Below are positions 1 to 6,440 of a DNA stretch of 9,136 nt, piece by piece. The stretch's first letter is position 1; every line of letters begins with the position of its first letter. Location: assembly GCA_022361315.1 (NCBI GenBank), contig JAKSBB010000891.1:1-9136 (forward strand), read 5' to 3'. The notes beneath the pieces are model-generated. The model was not told where the DNA came from and made no database searches. It saw only the letters and a list, made by a program, of their open reading frames with translations. Origin of the DNA: Desulfobacterales bacterium (GTDB taxonomy: Bacteria > Desulfobacterota > Desulfobacteria > Desulfobacterales > Desulfobacteraceae). A program made the position numbers and the translations under genes.

Positions 1-296
1 AAAAAATATGCATCATAGGCATAAATGTTGAATTTCATGGCGATTTTTAATGCCTCTCTTACATCAACACTGCGCAGATCTACCGGTATCTGCTGTATAG
101 CATCCCAGGCAGCAAGGATATCTCCCGGGCCCAAACGACCCCTCTTGAGCATCGCACTTAGAGCATTGCCAATTTCAAACGGCAAAATATCCGGTGCTAT
201 TAAATCTGCCTCCTGAGTCAACCTGATTATTTCATCCCTCTCAGGTTCAAAAAGAGTAACCGCTAAAAAGGTATTTGTGTCTGCTATGGTTTTCAT
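1..296 (-). CDS. PIN-domain ribonuclease, VapC-like toxin (C-terminus cut off by left edge)
   Basis: Reading leftwards from ATG 296-294, 98 codons stay open to the window edge. The protein begins MKTIADTNTFLAV, the usual PIN-domain opening with the first metal-binding Asp (D6). It continues with FEIGNAL, carrying the conserved Glu, and reaches YAYDAYF, carrying the third acidic residue, just before the edge. PIN proteins of the VapC type are Mg-dependent RNases, usually about 130 residues, so roughly 30-40 residues should lie outside. Known partners (VapB antitoxins) normally sit immediately upstream; no antitoxin ORF is present in 297-423. No Shine-Dalgarno precedes the ATG. The start is chosen because the PIN motif begins right after it and the promoter leaves almost no leader. 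The antitoxin may be downstream, elsewhere or lost. Family call is firm; toxin activity is inferred. Confidence 0.85.
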   Translation of the reverse strand, partial: MKTIADTNTFLAVTLFEPERDEIIRLTQEADLIAPDILPFEIGNALSAMLKRGRLGPGDILAAWDAIQQIPVDLRSVDVREALKIAMKFNIYAYDAYF

Positions 297-298
297 GG

Positions 299-310
299 GT
301 ACAATTGTAC
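299..310. promoter_or_regulatory. Perfect 12-bp palindrome over the -10 box, candidate operator
   Basis: GTACAATTGTAC is a perfect palindrome that overlaps the -10 hexamer of the PIN gene promoter and ends two bases before the start codon. Toxin-antitoxin operons are commonly autorepressed through palindromes at this place. No DNA-binding antitoxin is encoded in the visible sequence, so the repressor, if any, is unknown. A 12-bp palindrome can also occur by chance. Confidence 0.35.
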
Positions 311-333
311 AAGTGGTTGTTTCTGGGTGTCAA
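304..333 (-). promoter_or_regulatory. Sigma-70-type promoter of the PIN gene, probably giving a leaderless mRNA
   Basis: On the minus strand a perfect -35 TTGACA (333-328) is followed after 18 bases by TACAAT (309-304), five of six matches to the -10 consensus. The A of the ATG at 296 is the eighth base after the -10, a normal transcription start distance. The transcript would therefore begin at or within a base or two of the start codon, which fits the absence of a ribosome binding site. Confidence 0.6.
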
Positions 334-423
334 TAGAAAAGAAAAAAACTTCTGAAAATTTAATACATACAGAAACCGTTCCAATATCCAAGATACCAGG
401 TGATCAGAATTCTGGAGTAATGT

Positions 424-669
424 ATGACACCAAGAATAACAGACGCTAAATATATCGACGGATATAAACTTTTTATACGGTTTGCCGATGGTTCCGAAGG
501 CGAGATTGATTTTGAACCGGAATTAACAGGGGACGTTTTCGAGCCTCTGAAGGAACTCTCCTATTTTAAACAATTTTCCGTAAACCGTGATATCCACACA
601 ATTGTATGGCCCAACGGAGCCGACTTTGCCCCAGAGTTTTTATATGAAAGTATTCGCGTCACCGTATAA
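424..669 (+). CDS. DUF2442 domain protein
   Basis: An 81-residue protein made of a single small domain, with an acidic N-terminal half rich in aromatic residues (GYKLFIRFADGSEGEIDF) and the family signature VWPNGADFAPEFLY at residues 61-74 near the C-terminus. This matches DUF2442 in length and pattern. GGAG at 414-417 lies six bases before the ATG, which supports the start. The biochemical role is not known. Family members are very often encoded next to a DUF4160 protein and have been suggested to be toxin-antitoxin-like. Here the upstream neighbour is the divergent PIN gene, and no DUF4160 ORF is seen on either side. The shared 127-base upstream region holds the PIN promoter; I see no clear promoter for this gene. 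Family call firm, function unknown. Confidence 0.85.
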   Translation: MTPRITDAKYIDGYKLFIRFADGSEGEIDFEPELTGDVFEPLKELSYFKQFSVNRDIHTIVWPNGADFAPEFLYESIRVTV

Positions 670-1000
670 TCATTTCATGCTCGATCCTTTCAAGCTTTGA
701 TTTTGTATTCCTTATTAAAAAATCAATCGACAAATCCCCCCGTGACCAGGACAAATTACAAATCTGTCTGCAATCGGCCTGAACCGCAGTAGCAGGCATA
801 GGTTTCCTCCACAGGTGTCTGAACGGCCATTGATCCTGTCGTGGCAGATATGTTCCGCCGGATCCATCCTATAAAAACTTACATTTTTGGAAAAGTTTTG
901 CCGAGAATCAAACGCTTTCTGCAACATCTGAATGGCCTGTGAAACGGGGCGTTCGCTGAACCCCTTGCTGTTAGGGACGTTGAATGGAATCTCATCCCTC
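670..1000. other. Gene-poor stretch after DUF2442
   Basis: No convincing gene is seen. A 70-codon open frame on the minus strand (715-927) has no ribosome binding site and resembles no family I recognise; other frames are broken by stops. An AT-rich inverted repeat (697-704 with 719-726, 14-base loop) follows the DUF2442 stop by 27 bases and might act as a weak terminator, but it lacks GC pairs and a T run. The stretch may be degenerate former coding sequence. Confidence 0.4.
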
Positions 1001-1016
1001 TGGCACCCTTCTTGTA
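1001..1016 (+). promoter_or_regulatory. Sigma-54-like promoter (-24/-12)
   Basis: TGGCAC at 1001-1006 and TTGTA at 1012-1016 form a -24/-12 pair. Ten bases separate the GG at 1002-1003 from the GT at 1014-1015, exactly the spacing required by sigma-54. The -24 half is perfect; the -12 half has T where the consensus TTGCA has C, which is a real weakness. Expected transcription start is about 1027, giving a leader of about 78 bases before the small ORF at 1105. No enhancer-binding site is recognised upstream. Confidence 0.4.
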
Positions 1017-1054
1017 AATCTTAAAACGCAAGAGAAATGAAACCCTAATGGTGT

Positions 1055-1090
1055 AGTGGTAAAAGAATCAAAAGTGGTAAGAGAATCAAA
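1055..1090 (+). repeat. Two-copy 18-bp tandem repeat
   Basis: AGTGGTAAAAGAATCAAA (1055-1072) is followed directly by AGTGGTAAGAGAATCAAA (1073-1090), 17 of 18 identical. The second copy abuts the AAGGAG ribosome binding site of the small ORF. It lies in the predicted leader and could be a recent slippage duplication or a binding or RNA element. Confidence 0.9.
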
Positions 1091-1104
1091 AAGGAGTTGA
1101 TCCC

Positions 1105-1218
1105 ATGATACTGGCACTGGAAATCGCAGGCTATTTCAGCATCGCAGCAACAATTGAATTATCCGTACTTTACTTTATAACTGAGAAAATGATGGGCTCG
1201 GAGATGTCAGTTGACTGA
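1105..1218 (+). CDS. Putative small single-helix membrane protein (37 aa)
   Basis: A 37-codon ORF starts at ATG 1105 and stops at TGA 1216-1218. AAGGAG at 1091-1096 lies eight bases upstream, the best ribosome binding site in this part of the window. The product runs MILALEIAGYFSIAATIELS followed by VLYFITEKMM and a short acidic tail. Residues 2-25 are hydrophobic enough for one membrane helix, though Glu6 and Glu18 sit inside it. It resembles the size class of small regulatory membrane proteins such as KdpF or CydX, but the sequence is not one I recognise. It sits alone, downstream of a sigma-54-like promoter and a tandem repeat, and its stop is 27 bases from the end of the convergent DUF3750 gene. 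Coding status rests on the ribosome binding site and hydrophobic pattern only. No function is assigned. Confidence 0.45.
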   Translation: MILALEIAGYFSIAATIELSVLYFITEKMMGSEMSVD

Positions 1219-1245
1219 CTAATGGCTGGTATCAGAAGACAAAAA

Positions 1246-1797
1246 TCAGGGTTTTTTGTCTGCATACCCGCTGCCGATAGCCGAGAATGGCAGGTCCATT
1301 TCGAGCTCAGGCACGTTTAACCCCACCCAGGCGGTAAATGTGTTGCTGTTGGGGCCGGGAAAGGCTTTATAGGTGGTTTTCCATGGATAGGCCTTTGCGG
1401 CCTTGTCCACCTTGTCTATTAAATCATCCACCCCTTCTCCTTTTTTCAACAGGATCAACTCGGGTTTGCTGCCGTACCAGTATCTGTCCGGAATATCTTC
1501 ATGGATGCCCAATACCGATTTGCCATAGTATCCCCGCCATCCCACAACGTCATAAACCGTATACCTGCTTTCACCGGTTTTTTTGGCAGCGATCCAGGTG
1601 TGTATGGCAAACCATCCGCGCCAACTCCATGCATTTGCGCCCAAAACGGATAGCACGGCCTCCTGGGACGTATGCGGGGCCGGAAGGATGTTGGCCGAAT
1701 CGCGGCTTGCCGTTCGCCAGTCTTTGTCGGTACACCCGGCAAGCCCGAAAAGCATAGACACGGTTATCAGAAAAATACTCTTTCTATTCAACGCCAT
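1246..1797 (-). CDS. DUF3750 family lipoprotein
   Basis: A 183-residue protein starting at ATG 1797-1795. The frame is open 25 codons further upstream, but this start gives a textbook lipoprotein signal (basic N-terminus, hydrophobic 8-20, lipobox LAGC with Cys22) and has a GGGGAAG-like ribosome binding site five to six bases before it. Thr follows the Cys, so outer-membrane sorting is likely. The mature domain matches DUF3750: AWSWRGWFAIHTWIAAK (56-72), a YDVVGWRG segment, a WYG/PELIL segment, and PGPNSNTF (147-154) followed by PELEMDLPFSAIGSGY. The family has no established function. The visible His66 and Asn-Ser-Asn-Thr-Phe pattern recalls circularly permuted papain-like folds, but that is only my inference. 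It is divergent from selO. The protein ends soon after the last conserved block, shorter than many relatives as I remember them. Confidence 0.85.
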   Translation of the reverse strand: MALNRKSIFLITVSMLFGLAGCTDKDWRTASRDSANILPAPHTSQEAVLSVLGANAWSWRGWFAIHTWIAAKKTGESRYTVYDVVGWRGYYGKSVLGIHEDIPDRYWYGSKPELILLKKGEGVDDLIDKVDKAAKAYPWKTTYKAFPGPNSNTFTAWVGLNVPELEMDLPFSAIGSGYADKKP

Positions 1798-1883
1798 CAC
1801 ACTTCCCCCGCTTCTCTTTTCAGTGTACTGCAAGCCCATTTCATAAATCACCGCAACTTGCTGAACTCTCATACGTAAAGCAA

Positions 1884-1951
1884 TAAGAATGATAATCAGC
1901 CCGTCAAGTCATCGATATAGAAGGGTTGAGCCGATGGTAAGAATGATTATC
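1884..1951. promoter_or_regulatory. Two near-identical 14-mers resembling Fur-box halves between DUF3750 and selO
   Basis: TAAGAATGATAATC (1884-1897) and TAAGAATGATTATC (1938-1951) are 13 of 14 identical and 54 bases apart, in the 280-base divergent region. The first copy and its flank match the 19-base Fur consensus at 12 positions by my count, the second at 10. They could be sites for a metal-responsive repressor serving one or both genes. Neither copy is a complete palindrome, so Fur itself is uncertain. The rest of 1798-2077 holds no clear -35/-10 pair. Confidence 0.35.
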
Positions 1952-2077
1952 TTGCCATTAAAAGTTAGGCGGCTCTTGCCTCTTTTATTCCGTGCAACAT
2001 TCAGAAAGAGTAGGGGGCATGCTGTGATTTTGTTTAATAGCGCCCGATGCGCGCTCTCCATAGCGAGGTATTTGCCA

Positions 2078-3787
2078 ATGTCATTGTCCAAACCATCTGC
2101 TCCGCAGCGCATATCTACTTTCCATGAGTTTGTCCAATCCGCTGATTATTCATTCATGGATACCTTGAATGCCGATCCTGATGCCAAAGGAGACGGGGAT
2201 GATCACCGTGCCCGTCAGGTTTATTCCGGTCATTTCGTACCGGTGACGCCGACGCCGCTCCCAAGACCGGAATATATAACCCATAGCCGCAGTTTTTTTA
2301 AAGAACTCGGATTGAGCGATGCCCTGGTAAATGATGCCGAATTCAGCCGGGTATTTTCCGGTGATCTCTCAGCGGCGCGCAAACCGATGCGCAGGGTTGG
2401 CTGGGCAACCGGCTATGCCCTGTCAATTTACGGCACCGAATATATCAACCAATGTCCATTTGGTACCGGTAACGGGTATGGGGATGGCCGGGCCATGTCT
2501 GTGTTTGAAGGGGTATTCAGGGGACAGCGTTGGGAAATGCAGCTAAAGGGCGGCGGTACAACGCCTTATTGCCGTGGCGGCGACGGCCGGGCCGTGCTTC
2601 GTTCCAGCGTGCGTGAGTTTCTCGCGCAGGAGTATATGCACGCCCTGGGGGTGCCCACAACACGATCTTTAACCCTGTATATATCAAAATCGGAGCGTGT
2701 TGCCCGGCCCTGGTACGCCGAAGGCTCTCATTCCATTGATCCTGATATTATGGTGAATAATCCTGTGGCGATTTCAACCCGTGTTGCCCCCTCTTTTTTG
2801 CGCGTCGGTCAATTGGAGTTATTTGCCCGCCGGGTTCGCGGGAATGCGCATGAAAAAGCTCTGGAAGAGCTACGCATGATTGTATCCCATTTAATCCGCC
2901 GGGAGTACCGGAACGATATTGATCAAGACCTTGGTTTTGCGGATCAGGTGGTTGCGTTGGCCAGGCTTTTCCGCCGGCGGTTTACGTCATTGGTGGCCAA
3001 TTGGCAGCGTATCGGGTACTGCCAGGGTAATTTCAACAGTGACAACTGCGCTGCCGGTGGGTTTACCCTCGACTACGGCCCATTTGGATTCTGTGAAATT
3101 TTCGACCCCGTTTTTCAACCATGGACCGGCGGTGGCGAACACTTTTCCTTCCTCAATCAGCCCACTGCAGCAGAGGCCAATTACCATATGTTCTGGACTG
3201 CCGTGAGACCCCTGCTGGAGAAAAATACTGACGCCTCGGATCAATTGGAACAATTGGATTACATACGGCAAGGCTTTACCGCGGCAATGCAAAAAGAAGT
3301 TCAAAAGATGTGGGCGGCCAAGCTCGGCCTGACGGATTATCACCCGGAGCTGGTGCGGGGATTACTGCAGTTACTGACCAAATCAAAGGTGGATTACACC
3401 ATTTTCTTCCGTGAGTTATCCCATATGCCGGAGCATGTGTCAGGCTTGAAAAAGAGCTTCTATCTCCAGCCCTCGCAACAACTTGATGAGGAATGGCAAT
3501 CCTGGCTGAAAAGCTGGAACAACCACGTTAGCAAAGGCGGTAATTTGTCTGAAATATCGGCACAGATGAAACGGGTTAACCCCAAATATGCATGGCGGGA
3601 GTGGCTGATTGTCCCCGCCTACCAACAGGCCATGCAGGGAGACTACACATTGGTCAGAGAGCTGCAGGACGTGCTTGGCTCTCCGTATGATGAGCAATCA
3701 CAAGAGGTAGAAGATAAATATTATCGTTTAAAACCTGAGGCGCTTTTTAACGTCGGCGGCGTGTCCCACTATAGCTGTTCGTCTTGA
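2078..3787 (+). CDS. selO: Protein adenylyltransferase SelO (YdiU/UPF0061 family), divergent subtype
   Basis: SelO is a pseudokinase-fold enzyme that transfers AMP from ATP to hydroxyl side chains of proteins and is linked to redox stress. The frame is open from ATG 1889, but ATG 2078 is chosen: GAGG at 2065-2068 lies nine bases upstream and the preceding translation looks non-coding. That gives 569 residues, longer than E. coli YdiU (478). Visible motifs: GDGRA (135-139), QLKGGG with the nucleotide-binding Lys157, [23 protein letters not shown] with Asp322-Asn323, and DYGPFGF with metal-binding Asp332. The spacing of these matches Asp252, Asn253 and Asp262 of the Pseudomonas enzyme as I recall it. 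The C-terminus is Cys567-Ser-Ser, the position of selenocysteine in animal SelO. Unusual: [15 protein letters not shown] replaces the common GHQFG-type segment, and Gln316 replaces the His of HGVMNTDN. It is divergent from DUF3750 and convergent with the next gene. Confidence 0.93.
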   Translation: MSLSKPSAPQRISTFHEFVQSADYSFMDTLNADPDAKGDGDDHRARQVYSGHFVPVTPTPLPRPEYITHSRSFFKELGLSDALVNDAEFSRVFSGDLSAARKPMRRVGWATGYALSIYGTEYINQCPFGTGNGYGDGRAMSVFEGVFRGQRWEMQLKGGGTTPYCRGGDGRAVLRSSVREFLAQEYMHALGVPTTRSLTLYISKSERVARPWYAEGSHSIDPDIMVNNPVAISTRVAPSFLRVGQLELFARRVRGNAHEKALEELRMIVSHLIRREYRNDIDQDLGFADQVVALARLFRRRFTSLVANWQRIGYCQGNFNSDNCAAGGFTLDYGPFGFCEIFDPVFQPWTGGGEHFSFLNQPTAAEANYHMFWTAVRPLLEKNTDASDQLEQLDYIRQGFTAAMQKEVQKMWAAKLGLTDYHPELVRGLLQLLTKSKVDYTIFFRELSHMPEHVSGLKKSFYLQPSQQLDEEWQSWLKSWNNHVSKGGNLSEISAQMKRVNPKYAWREWLIVPAYQQAMQGDYTLVRELQDVLGSPYDEQSQEVEDKYYRLKPEALFNVGGVSHYSCSS

Positions 3788-3801
3788 TGTTGTAAGCCTT
3801 T

Positions 3802-4833
3802 TTAAAACTCAGGCCGACAATTTTGTCCCGGCACCTTTCTCTCCAGAAGTGTGATGGCGGTAAAGGGTGCCTCCCTGTTTTCCGGCTGGACTGTTACCAC
3901 CGTGGCATCGGCCGGGACGGTGAAGTCGCCCCAGGCGTTGAGGCGCCACAGGTTGGGGGCGGCATCCCCGCCGAAGGTTTTGTCAAAGCAGAAGGGGCCG
4001 GTATCCCCGTGCAGGAAGAGGACGGGTCGCAGACGGGTGTCCTTGTAGCTGGGGAAAAAGCCTTTGGACAGGCGGATGACATCATCCCGGAGGTCGGCGA
4101 AGGCGTCGCAGTGCATGCGGCGGTAAGCCGTGCATTCGCCGGAGCCGTCCGCTGCAGTGGGGTCGGCCTGGGTGATGATCACAAGGGCGCGGACTTTTTG
4201 TTGTTTACCAAAGTCGAAGGCCTGTTCCAGCCAGACCCGATTGGCCTGATCCCGTGCTTCAACCATGGACAGGGCCAGGTCGATATCATCTTTCAGGATA
4301 TCCATGCGGCCGTTGTTGGTGGATACGGTGTGGATGGTGACAAATAAGATATTGTTTGTCAGCCAGCGGGCATTCTCCGGGAAATTGTCCTGTCGGGCGT
4401 AGGACCAGGATTCCGGATTCTTTACGGGGATTTCCCGGAAGAAATGTTTCCGGATCAGGGACAGCTGGCCTAGTTCCGAAACGGCAGGATTCAGGGATTG
4501 CCGGTCGCAGTCCGTCCATTCATTGTCCCCCGGGGTATAGAACACCCGGCCCGGCGCCATGCTGTAAAACAGGTCTTTGCGTTTGAGAAGAAGTTCCTCC
4601 GAGCAGGTTTCCGCACCGCTTTTGATGTCTCCGTATACCGCCAGGAAGGGTGGGGCAGCCTTTTGTACCGCACCTATCACGGTTGCGTATAATCTTTTTT
4701 CTTCGGTTTCGGAATAGGGGGTGTCCCCGATGGCTATAAAAGTAAAAGGTTCGTTTGTCTCTGCCTGCAGCGGCAGGACGGGTAAGAATAGGAAAATCCC
4801 TAATGACACCAAAATGCTGAACTTTTGAAACAT
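3802..4833 (-). CDS. Exported calcineurin-like metallophosphoesterase
   Basis: A 343-residue protein from ATG 4833, supported by AAAGG seven bases upstream and a clear signal peptide (hydrophobic 5-22, likely cut after LPLQA, residue 24). The frame is open to 5094, but the extra stretch is uncharacteristic. Metallophosphoesterase motifs appear in order: IGDTPYS (Asp37), YGDIKSG (Asp69), TPGDNEWTDC (Asn104) and LHGD (His275). Such enzymes hydrolyse phosphomono- or diesters using two metal ions, here in the periplasm or outside. The usual D-x-H of motif I is D-T-P, and GNHE is GDNE; the latter is typical of a bacterial subgroup I recognise by the GDNEWTDC string, whose substrates are unknown. 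Paired cysteines (77, 109, 234, 242, 282, 339) suit an oxidising compartment. It lies 173 bases downstream of the hydrolase gene, and its end is 14 bases from the selO stop. Confidence 0.85.
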   Translation of the reverse strand: MFQKFSILVSLGIFLFLPVLPLQAETNEPFTFIAIGDTPYSETEEKRLYATVIGAVQKAAPPFLAVYGDIKSGAETCSEELLLKRKDLFYSMAPGRVFYTPGDNEWTDCDRQSLNPAVSELGQLSLIRKHFFREIPVKNPESWSYARQDNFPENARWLTNNILFVTIHTVSTNNGRMDILKDDIDLALSMVEARDQANRVWLEQAFDFGKQQKVRALVIITQADPTAADGSGECTAYRRMHCDAFADLRDDVIRLSKGFFPSYKDTRLRPVLFLHGDTGPFCFDKTFGGDAAPNLWRLNAWGDFTVPADATVVTVQPENREAPFTAITLLERKVPGQNCRPEF

Positions 4834-4948
4834 ACCGTCACCTTTGAATGCGGATGAGTATTGTTTGAAAAACGATCGGCTTTCCAGATGATTAAAGCCT
4901 AACTTAGTTTTCTCTACTACTAGTATCTCGCTGTTGTGTACCCTGTTG

Positions 4949-4957
4949 AATATACCA
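4949..4957 (-). promoter_or_regulatory. Possible extended -10 element for the metallophosphoesterase gene
   Basis: TGGTATATT reads leftwards at 4957-4949 and matches an extended -10 (TGnTATAAT) apart from one base. It lies in the 173-base gap after the hydrolase stop and would give a leader of about 109 bases. No good -35 is seen at the right distance, so this is weak. Confidence 0.2.
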
Positions 4958-5006
4958 AAAGCACTTTCGTTTAGCCTTTTAACCTGCTTTAAGTGAAAGC
5001 GCCGTG

Positions 5007-6440
5007 TCAATTCACCGTGCTCCCCACCCAATATTCTTTCTTCCAGAAATTGAATATGGAATCGTCGAAAGCACCATGAGTCTGAGGACCCCATTTAGCC
5101 TTGCAAGACGCTTCGTCAAGTTCGTCGTTACATGTACCTATTCTACCAAATATCTTGAAATGGTATCTGTTACGATACTCATCTGGAATAAAATCTATAA
5201 TACGTCGAACGTTTACCCAACGACCGGACGTCCTTTGCAGGACGTATTCCGGGCGGCCAAAGGTATGATCAATCCACACCAGCAGACTCCCCGAAGGGGC
5301 AAAACCTTTGGCTGAAACTTCACGGTCTTCATTTTCAGGGTGCAGATGGAGGTTAAATATCTGCGGTGACCTATCTGCTTTCTTTACCATAGGTAGAGTG
5401 GCATCCAAAAAATTCTGGAGACTGTCCGCCGAAGCCATATAAACAATATTATCAACTTTGATATCCGGTAAATCCTGGAGTGCTCGATTGATAATGATAC
5501 CGCCCATGGAGTGTCCCATGAGAGTAAATTCCAATTTGGGATCGTTTTTTCTTTTCGCTTCAATATATTGATTCAATCTCCTGAGAAAGATCAACGCTTC
5601 ACCGGAAGGATGCGGGTGTGGGCGGTTGATTTGCCCGAGGGGAGGCGGGTGAGGGCCGTTAAAATCCGTATCCTGAGCGGCAAACATGGTGTGAGTACGG
5701 CGTTTCATATTATCCCAGGCAGGAGACCCGTATGTAAATAAAAATGGTGCAGAAATCACTTTGAACGGTGACGTGATGACCCACTGTGAACGACGTAGCG
5801 CATTGATGCTTTCTTTGTTATCTTCAGTCATTGAAACAATCGCTTTTTGGGTATCGCTTTCGAGCAATTTATCATAATCATTGAGCACTGTATTTTCGTA
5901 TAATTGACGCCCTTCGGTGTACCAGGCTATTGGAATATTTCCAATGGTTCTGGTGACATCGCTCAGTATATAAAAGGGGGACGTCCATTTGGCTGTTGAC
6001 GCTGATTTTTCACCATTGCGGATACGAAAATAGTGATCTCCGAGCGTGGTAAATGGCCCGGACCGCCAATTGATGAAGATTGGATACACTTGATTTGTTT
6101 TGTTTTCTTTTTTTATTTTGGCGATGTTATCAACGACTCGCTTTAAAGCGCCATCATAGGAATTTAAACCGCCGTGAAAATAAACGATGATATTTTTTTC
6201 CAGGTTGTTTTGACCGCTCTTTAAAAAGTCATCAAGGCCATTGAATATGTGGGAAAATTTATCGTTATTGGTATGCGGTATCAAAGGCATGGATTCCCCG
6301 TCTTTGTGCATGAGGATTACATGGTTCTGTATCTCAATTTGTTCAGATTTCTCAATGTGTTTAGTGCTGCAGCCAAATGACAACGCGAAACACACCAAGA
6401 ATAGAATGCAAACGGTATACGTCTTTTCTTTCCAGATCAT
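5007..6440 (-). CDS. Exported or lipid-anchored alpha/beta hydrolase
   Basis: A 477-residue protein. ATG 6440 is chosen over an in-frame TTG at 6455 because GGAGG (6451-6447) lies six bases before it. The N-terminus has a basic start, a hydrophobic core (residues 10-22) and a Cys at 24 after LSFG; this is a poor lipobox (Ser at -3, Phe at -2), so it may be a lipoprotein or simply secreted. The alpha/beta hydrolase pattern is clear: VYFHGGLNSYDGA (His89-Gly-Gly, oxyanion hole) and GHSMGG (309-314) with Ser311 as nucleophile. His455 in THGAFDD is a candidate catalytic His. The substrate cannot be told; esterase or lipase-like chemistry is likely. The gene is AT-rich (18 G+C in 6061-6120) compared with its neighbours (38 in 7921-7980), suggesting separate origin. 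A GC-rich Pro/His insert lies at 5601-5657. Confidence 0.8.
   Translation of the reverse strand: MIWKEKTYTVCILFLVCFALSFGCSTKHIEKSEQIEIQNHVILMHKDGESMPLIPHTNNDKFSHIFNGLDDFLKSGQNNLEKNIIVYFHGGLNSYDGALKRVVDNIAKIKKENKTNQVYPIFINWRSGPFTTLGDHYFRIRNGEKSASTAKWTSPFYILSDVTRTIGNIPIAWYTEGRQLYENTVLNDYDKLLESDTQKAIVSMTEDNKESINALRRSQWVITSPFKVISAPFLFTYGSPAWDNMKRRTHTMFAAQDTDFNGPHPPPLGQINRPHPHPSGEALIFLRRLNQYIEAKRKNDPKLEFTLMGHSMGGIIINRALQDLPDIKVDNIVYMASADSLQNFLDATLPMVKKADRSPQIFNLHLHPENEDREVSAKGFAPSGSLLVWIDHTFGRPEYVLQRTSGRWVNVRRIIDFIPDEYRNRYHFKIFGRIGTCNDELDEASCKAKWGPQTHGAFDDSIFNFWKKEYWVGSTVN
5601..5657 (-). repeat. In-frame GC-rich Pro/His insert with an 11-codon imperfect repeat
   Basis: Within the hydrolase gene, 57 bases (40 of them G or C by my count) encode GPHPPPLGQINRPHPHPSG. 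GCGGGTGAGGG (5645-5655) and GCGGGTGTGGG (5612-5622) recur 33 bases apart, so the protein has an imperfect 11-residue repeat (PHPxPxG). It precedes a helix leading to the nucleophile region and probably forms a surface loop. It may be an inserted repeat element or a slippage duplication. Confidence 0.55.

Noticed and set aside
697..726. AT-rich inverted repeat as terminator of DUF2442
   Set aside because: An 8-bp stem with a 14-base loop, a single G-C pair and no T run is too weak to call.
715..927. 70-codon minus-strand ORF rich in Cys and His
   Set aside because: No ribosome binding site, no recognised domain, unusual composition, and the open frame continues upstream without improving. Possibly a relic; not supported as a gene.
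1889..2077. N-terminal extension of selO from ATG 1889
   Set aside because: Open frame, but the translated stretch is basic and unlike SelO; ATG 2078 has a good ribosome binding site and the regulatory-looking 14-mers lie in the extension.
3823..4347. 174-codon plus-strand ORF opposite the metallophosphoesterase
   Set aside because: Shadow frame of a clear gene with signal peptide and catalytic motifs; no domain in the shadow translation.
4834..5094. Upstream extension of the metallophosphoesterase frame
   Set aside because: It would overlap the hydrolase gene and bury the signal peptide; ATG 4833 has its own ribosome binding site.
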